Source: Siphonodentalium dalli (Eukaryota > Mollusca > Scaphopoda > Gadilida > Siphonodentaliidae). Taken from it: a stretch of DNA of 64,000 nt. Under the pieces are notes generated by a model that ran no database searches, had not been told where the DNA came from, and saw only the letters and a list, made by a program, of their open reading frames with translations. A program made the translations under genes and the position numbers. The stretch spans positions 3,902,280 to 3,966,279 of the forward strand of contig CP136064.1 in the NCBI GenBank assembly GCA_032622095.1. The letters are read 5' to 3'. Positions within the stretch are counted from its first letter, which is position 1. The number at the start of each line of letters is the position of its first letter. Shown here piece by piece: positions 12,910 through 24,659 of this stretch.

Positions 12910-13323
12910 TCTCTTATATATTTTGATGACCTATGTTTGTTTGTCTGTCTGTCTGTTTGTCCTTTATAGAATCGAAAACGGGTTGACCGATCGAGACCAA
13001 ACTTCCTATTTAGGGGTAAAATCCCACGGACACGGTCATTGTCGCGTTTTGGAGAAGCTCCGAGCACCGCTTATCCCTTCCCAGTCACAAAAAACGGCAC
13101 CGTGGGGGTTAACACACCGACGCTCCCTATATCTTCCATATTGGGAGATTTAACCGGTTAACGCTCTTTATTGTCATCGACGTTGCTAAAAGATCACCTA
13201 TGTGTACGAAACTACGGATGCAAAACGCATCGGAACGGCGAAATGAATTTATCTTGATTAAAAACGCAGAACGGGTACAAATGTTTCTTAAATAGCCCGG
13301 ACAACGTCGGGCTCATCGGCTAG
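12910..13323 (+). mobile_element. Non-autonomous Helitron H4
   Basis: Begins TCTCTTATATATTTTGATGA directly after the H3 terminus, followed by a GTCTGTCTGTCTG tract. It ends CGTCGGGCTCATCGGCTAG|T, the same 19-base terminus as H1. The interior differs from the 122-bp units apart from a related GACCGATCGAGACCAAACTT leader. No coding capacity. Confidence 0.68.
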
Positions 13324-14916
13324 TTATATATAGATATACAGATATTATGTGTCATCTACATGTACATAACCTACGACCGACTGGCTTCTTTATAAACAAG
13401 TTAAACTAACATCATTTTAGGTTGTAACCTGCTGATCAGCATCTCATTCGGCACTTAAGGTACAATCGCACTCATGGGAGTGCGCACAGAGTTGAGCGCA
13501 TAGATTACATTGTACATCTTTTTAAAAATGACTCAGCATGCGGCATTGAACATTACGGTGTATTATATATATATTGCTCAAATGCAAATGTTTACGCAAC
13601 CGTGCACATGACGTGCACATCATTATTGTTAACTGTAATATTGCATTTCCAGTAACAGTCACGTATCTCCACTGACAATACATGTCCAATATCATCGCCC
13701 CGTACCGGGTGGATAACATAAATAACGCTGGTAATTCTGTATACCGGCATATTGTATTTCATCTCTATTTGGATCAAGGATAATTAAACGTTTTAAAACT
13801 GGTTGATACACCATAACGTTATTCTCTCAGCCAACATACCTGTTAGGCAGGTTACACTCTAGACAGTGCGTCTCGCAGTCAAGCGTGGACACCAATTTCT
13901 ATTCAACGGGGTGCATCGTCATCATTGGTGTACATACACCACCACCGACCTGGTTATAGCCCAGATTATCCGACATCGTTGACACGAAATTTACAAGGAT
14001 ACCAATTCAATTATTAAACAATTGCCGAACTACTACGATATGTCCACTTCGCTTCAATTGAATCCGTCGTGATATACATGTATCAAAATATTGAAATGTT
14101 TGCCCAATAACATATAACACAATTATTTTGGTTGCGTCGACAGCTTTTAAAAAATAATTATTGAGGATATTAGGCGGACACTTTTACTCACAAATTTGTC
14201 GATATATCGACTTCCCTTCATTTGATACGATCGAATTATTCGTCAAAAGAAAGGAAATGTCATAGCACAGTAAATATATGAGAAATATGATAGATTGTTT
14301 ATTTTTTCTCCAAAAGTCGGTCTTGTGAACGTTGTCACTGGTACAGTACATATTGGTATAATTATATGGAATTATCCCCAGGGGCCTGCCTGTACTAGCC
14401 TCTATGTAGCTTTATTATATAAGCTCTTACGATTAGCTAATTAGCGTCGATAAATAGTGACGGTATATATACATGTATGAACCCATATTAGGTAAGTGAC
14501 CCCATATGAAATCAGTATTAGGTGCTTATCCACCATCTTGTTTTTTTCCCCACAAAACTCTGTGGCCTCGTTGATATTTTTGGTGTATTTTGGCGCCAAG
14601 TAAGGTGCTATTAAATTTTGTCGGAAATCATTTTCTGCGAATTTAAAAACATAGTATCATGTACCAAAACCTGCCTGCGATAGATTTGAGGAATTCTAAA
14701 GACTCATAAATGAACTATCAAACTCAACAAGCTGTTCTACTGCTGGTGATTAGCCATTGACTCAATGTGTTGACGTTCAACGCCCATGGCGCGTCATTGT
14801 GACGTGCATAAGCTAATGACCATAGACGACACATTTAACTTACCAAATTAACATAAATTACAGCGACGTTTAATTAAAGGGATATGCTTGATGTTGTCAA
14901 CTGACATAATTAATAA
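13324..14916. other. Non-coding stretch
   Basis: No supported gene or repeat. AT-rich with several TACATGTA-type octamers. Confidence 0.4.
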
Positions 14917-15070
14917 ATACATTACGGGACGCTTAGTGATCAGATATGGTGTCAAGTGAGGCTCAGCGAAATAAATATTAGGCTCGGCCTAAAAACGGCC
15001 TCGGCTGATATTGATCTCACTTCGCCTCACATGACGCCATATCCGACAACTAAGCGTCCCGTAATGTATA
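14917..15070. mobile_element. Foldback MITE, near-complete palindrome
   Basis: The left arm runs from ATACATTACGGGACGCTTAG through GATATGGTGTCA-GTGAGGC. The right arm is its inverse, ending CTAAGCGTCCCGTAATGTAT, with a short centre near GGCC-TAAAAAC-GGCC. Arms are ~70 bases with a few mismatches. The flanking TA would fit a TA-targeting (Tc1/mariner-type) element; the family is not certain. Confidence 0.6.
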
Positions 15071-15807
15071 TACCCAAAGGTGATAATAACTGTTGAAACG
15101 GTACTGCAGTATGTGTCGAATATCTACACACATGGAGGAATTGTGTAAATGTTAGCCCAAAATACATTTCGAAGTAGCGATGGTTTTGTTGTTTATTTCG
15201 AGGAATCATACCGAATCAGATTAATTCAGCCCAAATATATTGACAGGTGTCATGTAAAACATTTGCAGTAGGTTAGCGTTATTACGTATTTTCGGATGTC
15301 GTTTAAAATGGGCAAAATAGACAACTACGATGTAACGGGTATTTGTAAATTTGTAAATTGATGTATAACAACATGATAATCAATAACAGTGGCATTTTCT
15401 GTCAATTATAGTCGCTATATTTACGCTATTAATTGGGAAACTCGGCAAATTAAACTACGCATACAAACGAATACCTACTACACAATTTGCAAATTGATTA
15501 GTGCGACACCTATGGGTGCATGTTTTTTCGCCGCCACAACAATTTCTTTCGCTTCAATGTATAACAAGGTTTATATCCACATTCCATTGCATTGGACATT
15601 TGTAAGGAGGTTTTCTGTAACGTTCTAGATAAGGTTTTCAAGAAAAACAAACACCAATGCAGTTTAGCCGGCCATAATCACTGCAGTAATCAGGTCAGTC
15701 ACATCTTGAATTCTATTATAGTTGAATTTGACAGTGCTAAATTCACATTTTTCCTGTTTTGAAGAAAACTGGGATAGCACATCCCAACGCACAGTCAAAT
15801 TGCAGTC
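15071..15807. other. Non-coding stretch
   Basis: No supported gene. A 79-codon frame at 15389-15628 has no recognisable domain. Confidence 0.35.
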
Positions 15808-15810
15808 TTA

Positions 15811-16160
15811 GTGAACGTTCAGACGACCACGATTCAATCGTAAGTTGAAGGCGTACCGATAGTTGGACTGCGCATGCTCGCGTCAATATCGCAAGTCAAA
15901 ACATAATATCAAGCACTGTTTGATTTTAGATTTAAAATCGTGGCGTATCTTTGGATACCTCCACTTGCGACATAATCGCAGTCGTGTGTACGTAAAAATC
16001 GTAGCTGGGAAGATCATAGGGTAGTCAATTACATGCTTACGAACAACCTGCGACCTACAACCTACGACGACATATCATAATCGTGTTAACAAACTATCCA
16101 CTATTTTGTCAGACCCGATTCCTCCACTTACGATTGAATCGTGGTCGTCTGAACATTCAC
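15811..16160. mobile_element. PIF/Harbinger-like MITE
   Basis: A 350-bp element whose left end GTGAACGTTCAGACGACCAC and continuation GATTCAATCGTAAGT are mirrored at the right end with one mismatch over about 35 bases. Direct repeats TTA lie at 15808-15810 and 16161-16163. A 3-bp TTA/TWA duplication with a G-starting inverted repeat fits the PIF/Harbinger superfamily. The interior contains CTACGA/TCGTAG words but no gene. Confidence 0.65.
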
Positions 16161-16163
16161 TTA

Positions 16164-18565
16164 GTAGGCCAAATATTGTAGCAAATGTAATTTAATTAGG
16201 TCAACATGACCGCTTTCGCAGATTGCCGCAGCAAGGGTACGCACTACGTTCATGACTGAACTACAAATTAATAGCCCACATGCACAAACAATTTGTTTTT
16301 ACCAGCTTATTATTTCCTTTAATAATGCCACAAGTATGCCTTTCTAAATAACATTGAACATGCAACTCAATCGTTTCCTCAGACCTCATTACACTATTTA
16401 GACAAATTGAATGTTAATTAACTGGTCGATCGTGTGCACATGATACCAAATTAGTGAAGCACTGATTTCACAAAAACTTTTTGAGAAATATGATTTTGGA
16501 TTATCCCTTTTTATCGAATTCACAAAACGGCAATACTCATATTCAACTATTCCAGTTAAATATAACTATAATAGTTCAATTCAGGATGTGCTTGACGACC
16601 TTGACCTGGTAACTTGAGTATGGTAGTATGGTAGAAATTCAACTGTTTTACGGAATTGGATACCACCAGGCACCGCTGCGGCGACTACCTTGGATGCTGG
16701 CAAGTTGAAAAAATAAAGTGGCAAGCCTGCAGACGCTGCATTGTAGACTAAACCATTATACTACTAGTAGTTGAAGTTTTGTACAGGTCTCTAGTGTGAA
16801 AACAAAGCTAAGGGTTATTACATTTACATTCTCCTCATTTTATTATATTATAATAGATATACAGGTATCGAAACTAAACATTAGTGATATTTTTATCGTT
16901 GGGTTATGTGTTCGTTTGCTGACTGTTCATGTTGCATTTACAATACTTTATTCTGATGTGCATGGTGTGGTGGATCAACCTGGGATCTATTGGCTGAACA
17001 GTCAAGATATAGCGTCATCATGGCATGGTGGTGTTGGTGTGGTACACGTAGAGCAGTCTTCCCCAATGGTTGATGGTGTGTTTGAAGTCGGGCTGGGTTG
17101 TGGCTGATTGCTGAAGTTGACGTTTCTGTTGACACCACGGAATTTATTGAATCCTTTGAAAATGAACGACCAGTAATTGAGGCTGAATGTATTTGAGTGC
17201 TGTCCAGCACACACGATAACCTTCCAATTAGTCTGATTTATATATCCACTACTGTGGCGTCCAAGGTGATCAGGCGTATTTCTAAAACGGAGTGGATAAA
17301 ATGTGCGTGTAGTTCTAATTACTTTCATATGGGTTATTCAATTGCTCGAAATTGATCCTGTGACAAAGCACATGCGGCCAAAGTATAGATACCATCAAGG
17401 CAACAGCAGTAAGTCTTGCGAACACGTGTGTTTTGAATGTCCTTCAACGATAATTTCGCTATAAAATCGAAAATTATAAGGGTGCCGAAAAGTAACAAAT
17501 CCATATTGACGGGGTTCTGGTCGTGTTAACTGTGTGGAGTGGATTCCGCATGCAAATAACCATCTGCATGTGTGTCCTTATCTGCAAATGTAACTCGTTG
17601 TATGTCATAGAAGCGGAGATGACAATAAGCAATGTATCAAACCAATGCAAACATTACATTACCATATACATACACAGAGATACCTGACTGAAATGTTTGG
17701 TATTTTCGGGGTTACATCTAGTCTACATGTACGTCAACAGTCGTACTTAAAACGTCGAAAGACTGATGGTATGTATACGTATGTATGTCAACAATAACTA
17801 ACCTGTAAAAACTGTTGTGTCGCTGCATGAATAATATATAATAGTAACCTACTAAAACTGACAAGAACCTTGTTTGAGAAACGCAATATAGCCATCAAGC
17901 TACTGGGTGGTTATTCGTCCACTCAATTACAATATTATAGCCTGTTTTGCATTGCGAAGGTTCAAAAAGTTTCATACAAACCTATCTATATTGTTTAAAT
18001 ATGATAAGGTATCGGCATTGGCCATATTTTAGATCCATATTGTTCCATGTGGCAAGAAGACTCATATACGTAGAATTATTCAGATATTACCATATTATTC
18101 AGATATTGAAATAGAACAAGATGGAACTAAGAAATTATATCTTCTTGAGTTATAGACCATTATGGTTCCAGTCCACATTTTGCATGAAAGCAGATGGAAC
18201 AAATCAGTTCTCAACACAACTCACTTTCGCGTACTTCGGATAATAAATAACCGTGTTTTACGGCGTTATTGTTCGAGATATCGCTTCGGTGTTGGTACCA
18301 TCTTTTAGATAATTTAATTCCGGTTCCAACGGTACCCAAACGGACGTTTCGTACCACTACGGTACTTAGGACAGATTGGAACTCAGATCGCGATATCATG
18401 AAACATACATTAGTACTATACAAAAGAAAACTAAATAAACACATATAATGGCAGTGCGTTAGCCACAGTTTCCTTAACGTATCTAATGCCTATCCTAGTC
18501 ACAAACTTATCAAGTGTAATCTAATCCATCCATATATGTGACAACTTCAAACATGTGTCGCTATT
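16164..18565. other. Non-coding stretch
   Basis: No supported gene. Two overlapping open frames near 16800-17330 on opposite strands lack recognisable domains. No tandem or inverted repeats noticed. Confidence 0.35.
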
Positions 18566-18571
18566 AGTTAC

Positions 18572-18896
18572 ACCGATGAAGGGGTCACTCTCACGGAAAA
18601 GTGCTGAAGGGTACACAGGTTTTTCAAATGTGCTGAATGGGTACACAGGTTTTGATATTTCATTCTAAATGACGTTTAGTTTTAACATCTGCTATGAATA
18701 ATTGTTTACGTTCCAATGAAAATTAAAATAAACTGAAAACGAACTGCTGATGGGCGCCAGACTTTCAGGATCACAGTTGAAGTACATGTAACTGCGTTAG
18801 TGCCGATCACAAACCATGTGTACCCTTCAGCACATTTTTAAAACATGTGTAACCTTCAGCACTTTTTGTTTTGGTGATAGCGACCTCTTCAGGATA
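18572..18896. mobile_element. Inverted-repeat element with doubled arm motif
   Basis: About 80-base inverted ends: the left starts GATGAAGGGGTCACTCTCAC, the right is the inverse of GAAGAGGTCGCTATCAC. Each arm carries the motif GTGCTGAA-GGGTACACA-GTTT twice, so four copies lie in mirrored order around a non-repetitive core. AGTTAC occurs at 18566-18571 and 18897-18902 and may be a 6-bp target duplication. No coding sequence. Superfamily not assigned. Confidence 0.6.
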
Positions 18897-18902
18897 AGTT
18901 AC

Positions 18903-19427
18903 TGATGATAAGCCGCTTTCTGCGATAGCCGGAACCGGTCATTAAATCGAGCTTTAATATTAATAATAATTTCATGAAATTAAAGTTTCAACATGTTGAA
19001 GTTCACACAGTCGTAATAATTACTACGCTCTATGGGTGTATACTGCCAGTGTGATAAGGGAATATCTCGCAGAACAACACATTTATGGTTTCACACAATG
19101 CGAGTTATTTTAGGAAATTGACAGCACGAAAAGTAATGTCCTATTCCCACACAATAACACAAACGCTGATATCCAATATTTTTCTGGGATATTTTCCATG
19201 ATTAGTAATATATGGCCAAGACATCAGGTATCATTTGCAGAAGATGTAATTTTATTGCGGTAAATATACAACAAAGTGTTTTACGCCAAATATTACGACA
19301 AATAAAAAAAGCGGAACGACGGTAAACAGGTAACGGAAACAACAAGAAAGGATTAATCAACTTTGTCTGACGTTTCATATATGATATGCCGTATAATAAT
19401 ATATAATAGTCAAATAGTATAAAGTTA
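18903..19427. other. Non-coding stretch
   Basis: No supported gene; AT-rich. Confidence 0.35.
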
Positions 19428-19572
19428 TTATACAATGTTGTGTACAGTATGTGTTTTTCTTGTACGAGTCCAGGTTGTGGTGAAAAGTCATATTGTCGAG
19501 TCCAATATGACTTTTCACCACAACCTGGACGAGTACAAGAAAAACTCATACTGTACACAACATTGTATAATG
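19428..19572. repeat. Large near-perfect palindrome
   Basis: The left arm from TTATACAATGTTGTGTACAG to AAAAGTCATATT is matched by the right arm AATATGACTTTTCACCACAA to CATTGTATAA, about 68 bases each. The centre is only GTCGAGTCC. Few mismatches are visible (e.g. GTATGTG/CTCATAC). The arm core GAGTCCAATATGACTTT recurs three times at 19850-19910. Confidence 0.75.
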
Positions 19573-19969
19573 ACATTTTTATTATCCATCTGTATGTTTA
19601 TCCAAATTTTGGAAATAAAACTTTTGTGGTTATTTTTTGTATTTGTCGGCACTTAATTCTCTATAAAAGCCTGTACCGTATATTGATCATCAGAAAGCGT
19701 GATTTGGAAAAGTAAACACGGAAGTCAGAGAAAAACTTAATGCGGAAGTGAAACGTCTGCTAAAATCCATGAATGTTGCGCGCGCATCACAATTTCACCG
19801 ATTCATTTCGCAATATAGTTAATTCGTGACGTCACGGAGTCCAATATGAAAAGTCACATTGTACAGTCGGGAGTCCAATATGACTTTCGAGAGTCCAATA
19901 TGACTTTTTCCAGGACTATCACGTGGCGGCTTTTGCCCAATCGGAAATGGTGTGTAACTATATGGATTT
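19573..19969. other. Non-coding stretch with repeated GAGTCCAATATGA words
   Basis: GAGTCCAATATGA appears at about 19838, 19869 and 19890, echoing the palindrome upstream. One TGACGTCA octamer lies near 19828. No gene. Confidence 0.4.
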
Positions 19970-20190
19970 TGCATGAGTGTAATTATGTTGTATGCATGAA
20001 TGAATGTAATTATGAGTTGTATGTATTATGCTTTCGTGAGTGCAGTTATATGTTGTGTGCATGCATTAGTGTAATTATGGTGTATATGTGCATGAATGTA
20101 ACTATATGTTGTATGTATGCATGAGAGTAAATATATGTTGTATTTTGTATGCATGTATGCCTGTAGTTATATGTTGTATGAATGCACGAC
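19970..20190. repeat. Degenerate minisatellite, ~30-40 bp unit
   Basis: About six or seven diverged units of the form GTAATTATATGTTGTATGCA-TGAATG. The Cys/Tyr/Met-rich open frame through it is a repeat artefact. Confidence 0.5.
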
Positions 20191-20805
20191 ATTTAGTGGA
20201 TTCGATAAATAGGCATAATCCTAAATCATATTGCACAAAAATAATTCAAAATACACATAATATTATTCGCTTTTGAATTTTTCCGGCATTGACATAGGTC
20301 GATAAACATCTGAACGACCTTTCTACGAGCATTATGTAACCCAAAAAAGATGCATTGGAGTAATGAAAAATACAACTGTGAACACGGTATTTGGATCCAA
20401 AATACAAAATAAATAAACTACAGTTTGCACGACATTGAACAGAAAAGAGCGTTTCGTGTTAGTCTATTTTGGCACGTGTTTTTTCAGAACATATGAAGCA
20501 GGTATATCAATATTTCGTGTATTTATCGACCTATCGTATCCGTACTTCCAAATCACGTAGACAAAATGTGGAGGTTGGAATGAACCATGTCCGTTCCGTT
20601 GAACATCCAGTTGGTCTGAATATGTTTATGAACGAACGTTCATATAACTTAGACAGACACAGTGCCTTAAACATATTTTATTGTAACATAATATTACAAA
20701 AGGGATCGGCCACAAATATTTATAACTTACATCCGCCCTCTCCCATTAACAATTACAAAAAAAAAACACTATTGATAACGAACCTAACACATATGCATGG
20801 TATTA
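20191..20805. other. Non-coding stretch
   Basis: An open frame of 113 codons (20469-20810) has no recognisable domain and runs into the minisatellite; not called as a gene. Confidence 0.3.
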
Positions 20806-21656
20806 TGTAGGAACGGAACGAACATAACACATATACAGGTCTTATGTAGTGAGTTTGATGACGAACATAACATATATATTACAAGGTCTTAAATGTCGTG
20901 CGCTTGGTGACGAACATAACGTCTCGTGTAGTGCTTTTGATGAAGAACATAACATATACAGGGTCTTATACTGTGCTTTTGATGAAGAACATAACATATA
21001 TACAGGGTCTTATACTGTGCGTTTGATGGCGAACATAACATATGCAGGGTGTTATACTGTGAGTTTGATGACGAAAATAACATATGCAGGGTCTTATGTA
21101 GTGCGTTTGATGGCGAACATAACATATGCAGGGTCTTATGTAGTGCGTTTGATAGCGAACATAACATATGCAGGGTCTTATGTAGTGCGTTTGATGGCGA
21201 ACATAACATATGCAGGGTCTTATTTAGTGCGTTTGATGGCGAACATAACATATGCAGGGTCTTATGTAGTGCGTTTGATGGCGAACATAACATATGCAGG
21301 GTCTTATGTAGTGCGTTTGATGGCGAATATAACATATGCAGGGTCTTATGTAGTGCGTTTGATGACGAACATAACATAAGCAGAGTTTTATGTAGTGCGT
21401 TTGATGGCGAACATAACATATGCAGGGTCTTATGTAGTGCGTTTGATGGCGAACATAACATATGCAGGGTCTTATTTAGTGCGTTTGGTGGCGAACATAA
21501 CATATGCAGGGTCTTATTTAGTGCGTTTGATGGCGAACATAACATATGCAGGGTCTTATGTAGTGCGTTTGATGGCGAACATAACATATGCAGGGTCTTA
21601 TTTAGTGCGTTTGATGGCGAACATAACATATGCAGGGTCTTATTTAGTGCGTTTGC
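20806..21656. repeat. 42-bp minisatellite, about 19-20 units
   Basis: The unit is GTGCGTTTGATGGCGAACAT followed by AACATATGCAGGGTCTTATGTA. The left units are more diverged and vary in length; from about 21040 onward the units are almost uniform. Because 42 is a multiple of three, long open frames arise in several frames and on both strands. That is expected from the periodicity and does not show translation. Confidence 0.85.
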
Positions 21657-22200
21657 TCTCAATGGTGTTCGGTTGTTGATTTTATTAGCTTAATGAGGCT
21701 ATGCACATTAATGCACGATCCCATCGTTAAAAAAAACAAAAGCATAAATAGGAAATTATGGATTTGGCGCTGTCAAATTTAACTATAATAGTAGAATGTT
21801 GTATGTGCTAGACCTAGATACATATATTGTGTATGTGTGACTTATCCGTCAACTTCTCAATACACACTGGAATATCAAACTATTATACTGGACAATATTG
21901 TCATACATAGTTCGACATTCGTGGAGATAATATCGGTTAATCGGTAGATTCGAATTTAAGACCAGTTGGAAAAAATAATTCATTTCTCAGGGAATATTGT
22001 TTTCAAAGTAATGGAGAGGCAGATATTTTTATTTAAAATTTATTTGAAGCTACTTTTGAGAGGAGGCATGTACATGTATATGTGTATAGAATATTTATTC
22101 AAGTTTCATATTCACCAGAGACAATAAATGTAGTAATAGACCGACTGTAGTTTACTTTAGATTTACTCTTAAAGGGGTACTGTAATTACATATGGCCACC
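21657..22200. other. Non-coding stretch
   Basis: No supported gene or repeat. Confidence 0.35.
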
Positions 22201-22418
22201 TATGGGACCATCTCCTTTTATACTCAGCAGAATGTATGCAACAAATGAATGAATTTGAGCCATGGATTAGTGTAAAATACACTCATTTTCTCTATGAACG
22301 ATGCAAACATCATGGTAATTATAATGAAAATGAATGTATGAATGGACTCCAGTCCATGTCTCAAATTCATTCAGTTGTTGCATATATTCTGTTGAACATA
22401 AAAGGAGATGGTCCCATA
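22201..22418. mobile_element. Foldback MITE, 218 bp
   Basis: The left arm TATGGGACCATCTCCTTTTA, continuing through GTATGCAACAAATGAATGAA-TTTGAG, is mirrored by the right arm ending TAAAAGGAGATGGTCCCATA, ~65 bases with a few mismatches. Flanking TA could be a TA target duplication (Tc1/mariner type). Non-coding. Confidence 0.6.
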
Positions 22419-23220
22419 AATGATAAGATTTAGTGTACAATATCCCTATAATGTCAAACTCACAGATTTGTAATAGAAGTTGTGTGAATACAATATTACT
22501 TATGAAGACATGGGAACTACATCCGTAAAATTTGATCTAACCCGGTATCTAAATGAACAATACCGTCAATTTTATTCAACATGTTTGATGTTTATATGTA
22601 ATATACATGTCCTGCTTTATAAAACAATGACTGTTAGATGGTGATTTATGTTTTATTGAAATAACGCATTAGTGTATCGTGTGTGTTGTCAAAGTTTTCC
22701 AAGAATATTTCTGTGACCGGTCATATCAAAACCAGTCATAAGTCGAAAATATTTCATTTGACTTATGTGTTGAATGCTATAGAGGCTGATATTGATAAGA
22801 CTTTACATATATCGACCGCTTAAGGGGGTACCTTGTTGCGGACCAAAGTTATAGGATTTTGAATGTATGGTCTCGACACGAACCGACGATTCCAGAGACA
22901 ATGATAGATAATCGCATTTAAAGACAAACATATTAGGTAAATTCTGAATAAAAACTCAATAATATATGTCAAAATTACAAAAGCACAAAAATATACACAA
23001 ACTGCACTTTGTGCTACTTTATGTCGTTAGAGTAGAACTATGTGTCAAAATAATTTTTCGGATCTTTTGCATGTTTATTGTATTATATGTATTTACTCAG
23101 TATTAGAAATGTCGACATACGACTTGTTTTGACATGGCAGGTCACATTTTTACTATGTACTACAAAAGGTTAAGTTATGATAAACCTATTTATTCACCAG
23201 GGTTGTTTATTGACATATAA
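22419..23220. other. Non-coding stretch
   Basis: No supported gene; AT-rich. Confidence 0.35.
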
Positions 23221-23224
23221 CCAT

Positions 23225-23306
23225 GAATTGCGCTTAAGCGCAATTAATTATGCTTAAGCGCAATTGATTGCGCTTAAGCGTAATAATTCGCGCTTAAGCG
23301 CAATGA
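23225..23306. repeat. Four tandem GCGCTTAAGCGC palindromes
   Basis: Four units of ~20 bp, each centred on CTTAAG with GCGC arms. Two are intact (ATTGCGCTTAAGCGCAAT type) and two have one decayed arm. This makes a local cluster of dyads. Confidence 0.7.
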
Positions 23307-23376
23307 ATTGTAGACGAAACTTCCAAGCGCTCTACCAAAGCGTTGTTGGAAATTGGCGCTAAACCAATTTTCCAGT

Positions 23377-23815
23377 TCAGGTTGAGTTTGAATATAAGTA
23401 ACGAATGTTGAGTTTGTGAAAGTGCATGTAGCGGGGTGTAGGGTCGAGACTCGAATGCTGTACCATCGTTGGGAATAGGTGATAATACGGTATATTAATT
23501 TGCCAGTTCGGTGTGATCATAATAACATTATGAAAGTTGTGCATTGAGTGTGGAATCGAAAGGTATAGTAATAAAGTAAAATATCTTGATTGTTGCGTTC
23601 CATATGTGCATGCATATATTTTGGTTGGGGAGGCGGTATATAATACTGTTTTATTGAAATAAAGTGTTCCCAAAATGGGTCGCATTGCAGCGGTCTGTGT
23701 TCCAATAGTAATATTTAATATGCTGATTTGTTTCGTTCAATGTGTGCATGCGCATATGTGGGGTGGGGTGTAGAAATGTAATTTTTAGTGAAATAAAGTG
23801 TTCCCTCGCGCAACC
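23377..23815. repeat. Degenerate tandem repeat, about three ~150-bp units
   Basis: Shared words in order: GTGTTCCA or GCGTTCCATATGTGCATGC, then GGGGTG-GGTGTAG or GGGGAGGCGGTATA, then GAAATAAAGTGTTCCC. The last two units are the clearest (about 23570-23670 and 23690-23806). Confidence 0.45.
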
Positions 23816-24094
23816 GGTGAAAAAAAGAGAAGCAGGACCATTCCATTTCAAAATGATACGTCAAACAACTGGCTATAACTATTTACCATCCAACATCAAC
23901 ACGTAAAATGGGCGGGGCTAAGGACCCCACAGCTGTCGTAGTTCCGAGGCTAAGGTAATATTCCATATCCTATTTCCGATCCTACATCAACCTGAACCGG
24001 GGACGTGGCTAGAGGGTCTCCGTTTGGGGTGGGGGACCTTGACCTTTCCAAATACCCCCACCTTGAAACTTACAGCATATAATAGTTTTGCATT

Positions 24095-24559
24095 GATCAT
24101 CTGGATGGGTCATCTGGATGGGTCATCTGTATGGGTCATCTGGATGGGTCATCTGTATGGGTCATATGGATGGGTCATCTGTATGGGTCATCTGGATGGA
24201 TCATCTGGATGGGTCATCTGGATGGGTCATCTGGATGGGTCATCTGGATGGGTCATCTGTATGGGTCATCTGGATGGATCATCTGGATTGGTCATCTGGA
24301 TGGGTCATCTGGATGGATCATCTGTATGGGTCATCTGGATGGGGCATCTGTATGGGTCATCTGGATGGGTCATCTGTATGGGTCATCTGGATGGGTCATC
24401 TGGATGGGTCATCTGTATGGGTCATCTGGATGGGTCATCTGGATGGATCATCTGGATGGGTCATCTGGATGGGTCATCTGGAAGGGTCATCTGGATGGGT
24501 CATCTGGATGGGTCATCTGGATGGGTCATCTGGATGGGTCATCTGGATGGGTCATCTGG
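24095..24559. repeat. 13-bp minisatellite, about 35 units
   Basis: Unit CTGGATGGGTCAT, with a common variant CTGTATGGGTCAT and rarer CTGGATGGATCAT. A period of 13 gives open frames in all three forward frames (WMGHLDGSSGWVI-type peptides). These are artefacts of the repeat. Confidence 0.9.
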
Positions 24560-24582
24560 CGATGTCAGAACCTTGGTTTCAG

Positions 24583-24655
24583 CGCACACCATCCCGATTG
24601 TCCCAGATTAAATCACGTGTGAAGCATGATTATTTGGAGACAATCGGGATCGTGC
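24583..24655. repeat. Hairpin next to the 13-bp array
   Basis: GCGCACACCATCCCGATTGTC is mirrored by GACAATCGGGATCGTGCGC, a ~20-base stem with one bulge and a ~30-base loop. Confidence 0.55.
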
Positions 24656-24659
24656 GCGT

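Noticed and set aside
16796-17328. Overlapping open frames on both strands near 17 kb
   Set aside because: No domain, low-complexity Thr/Pro/Ser composition on one strand, and no splice context.
20889-21662. A 257-codon minus-strand frame and two long plus-strand frames in the 42-bp repeat
   Set aside because: All follow from a stop-free 42-bp period; the peptides are simple repeats with no domain, start context or splice signals.
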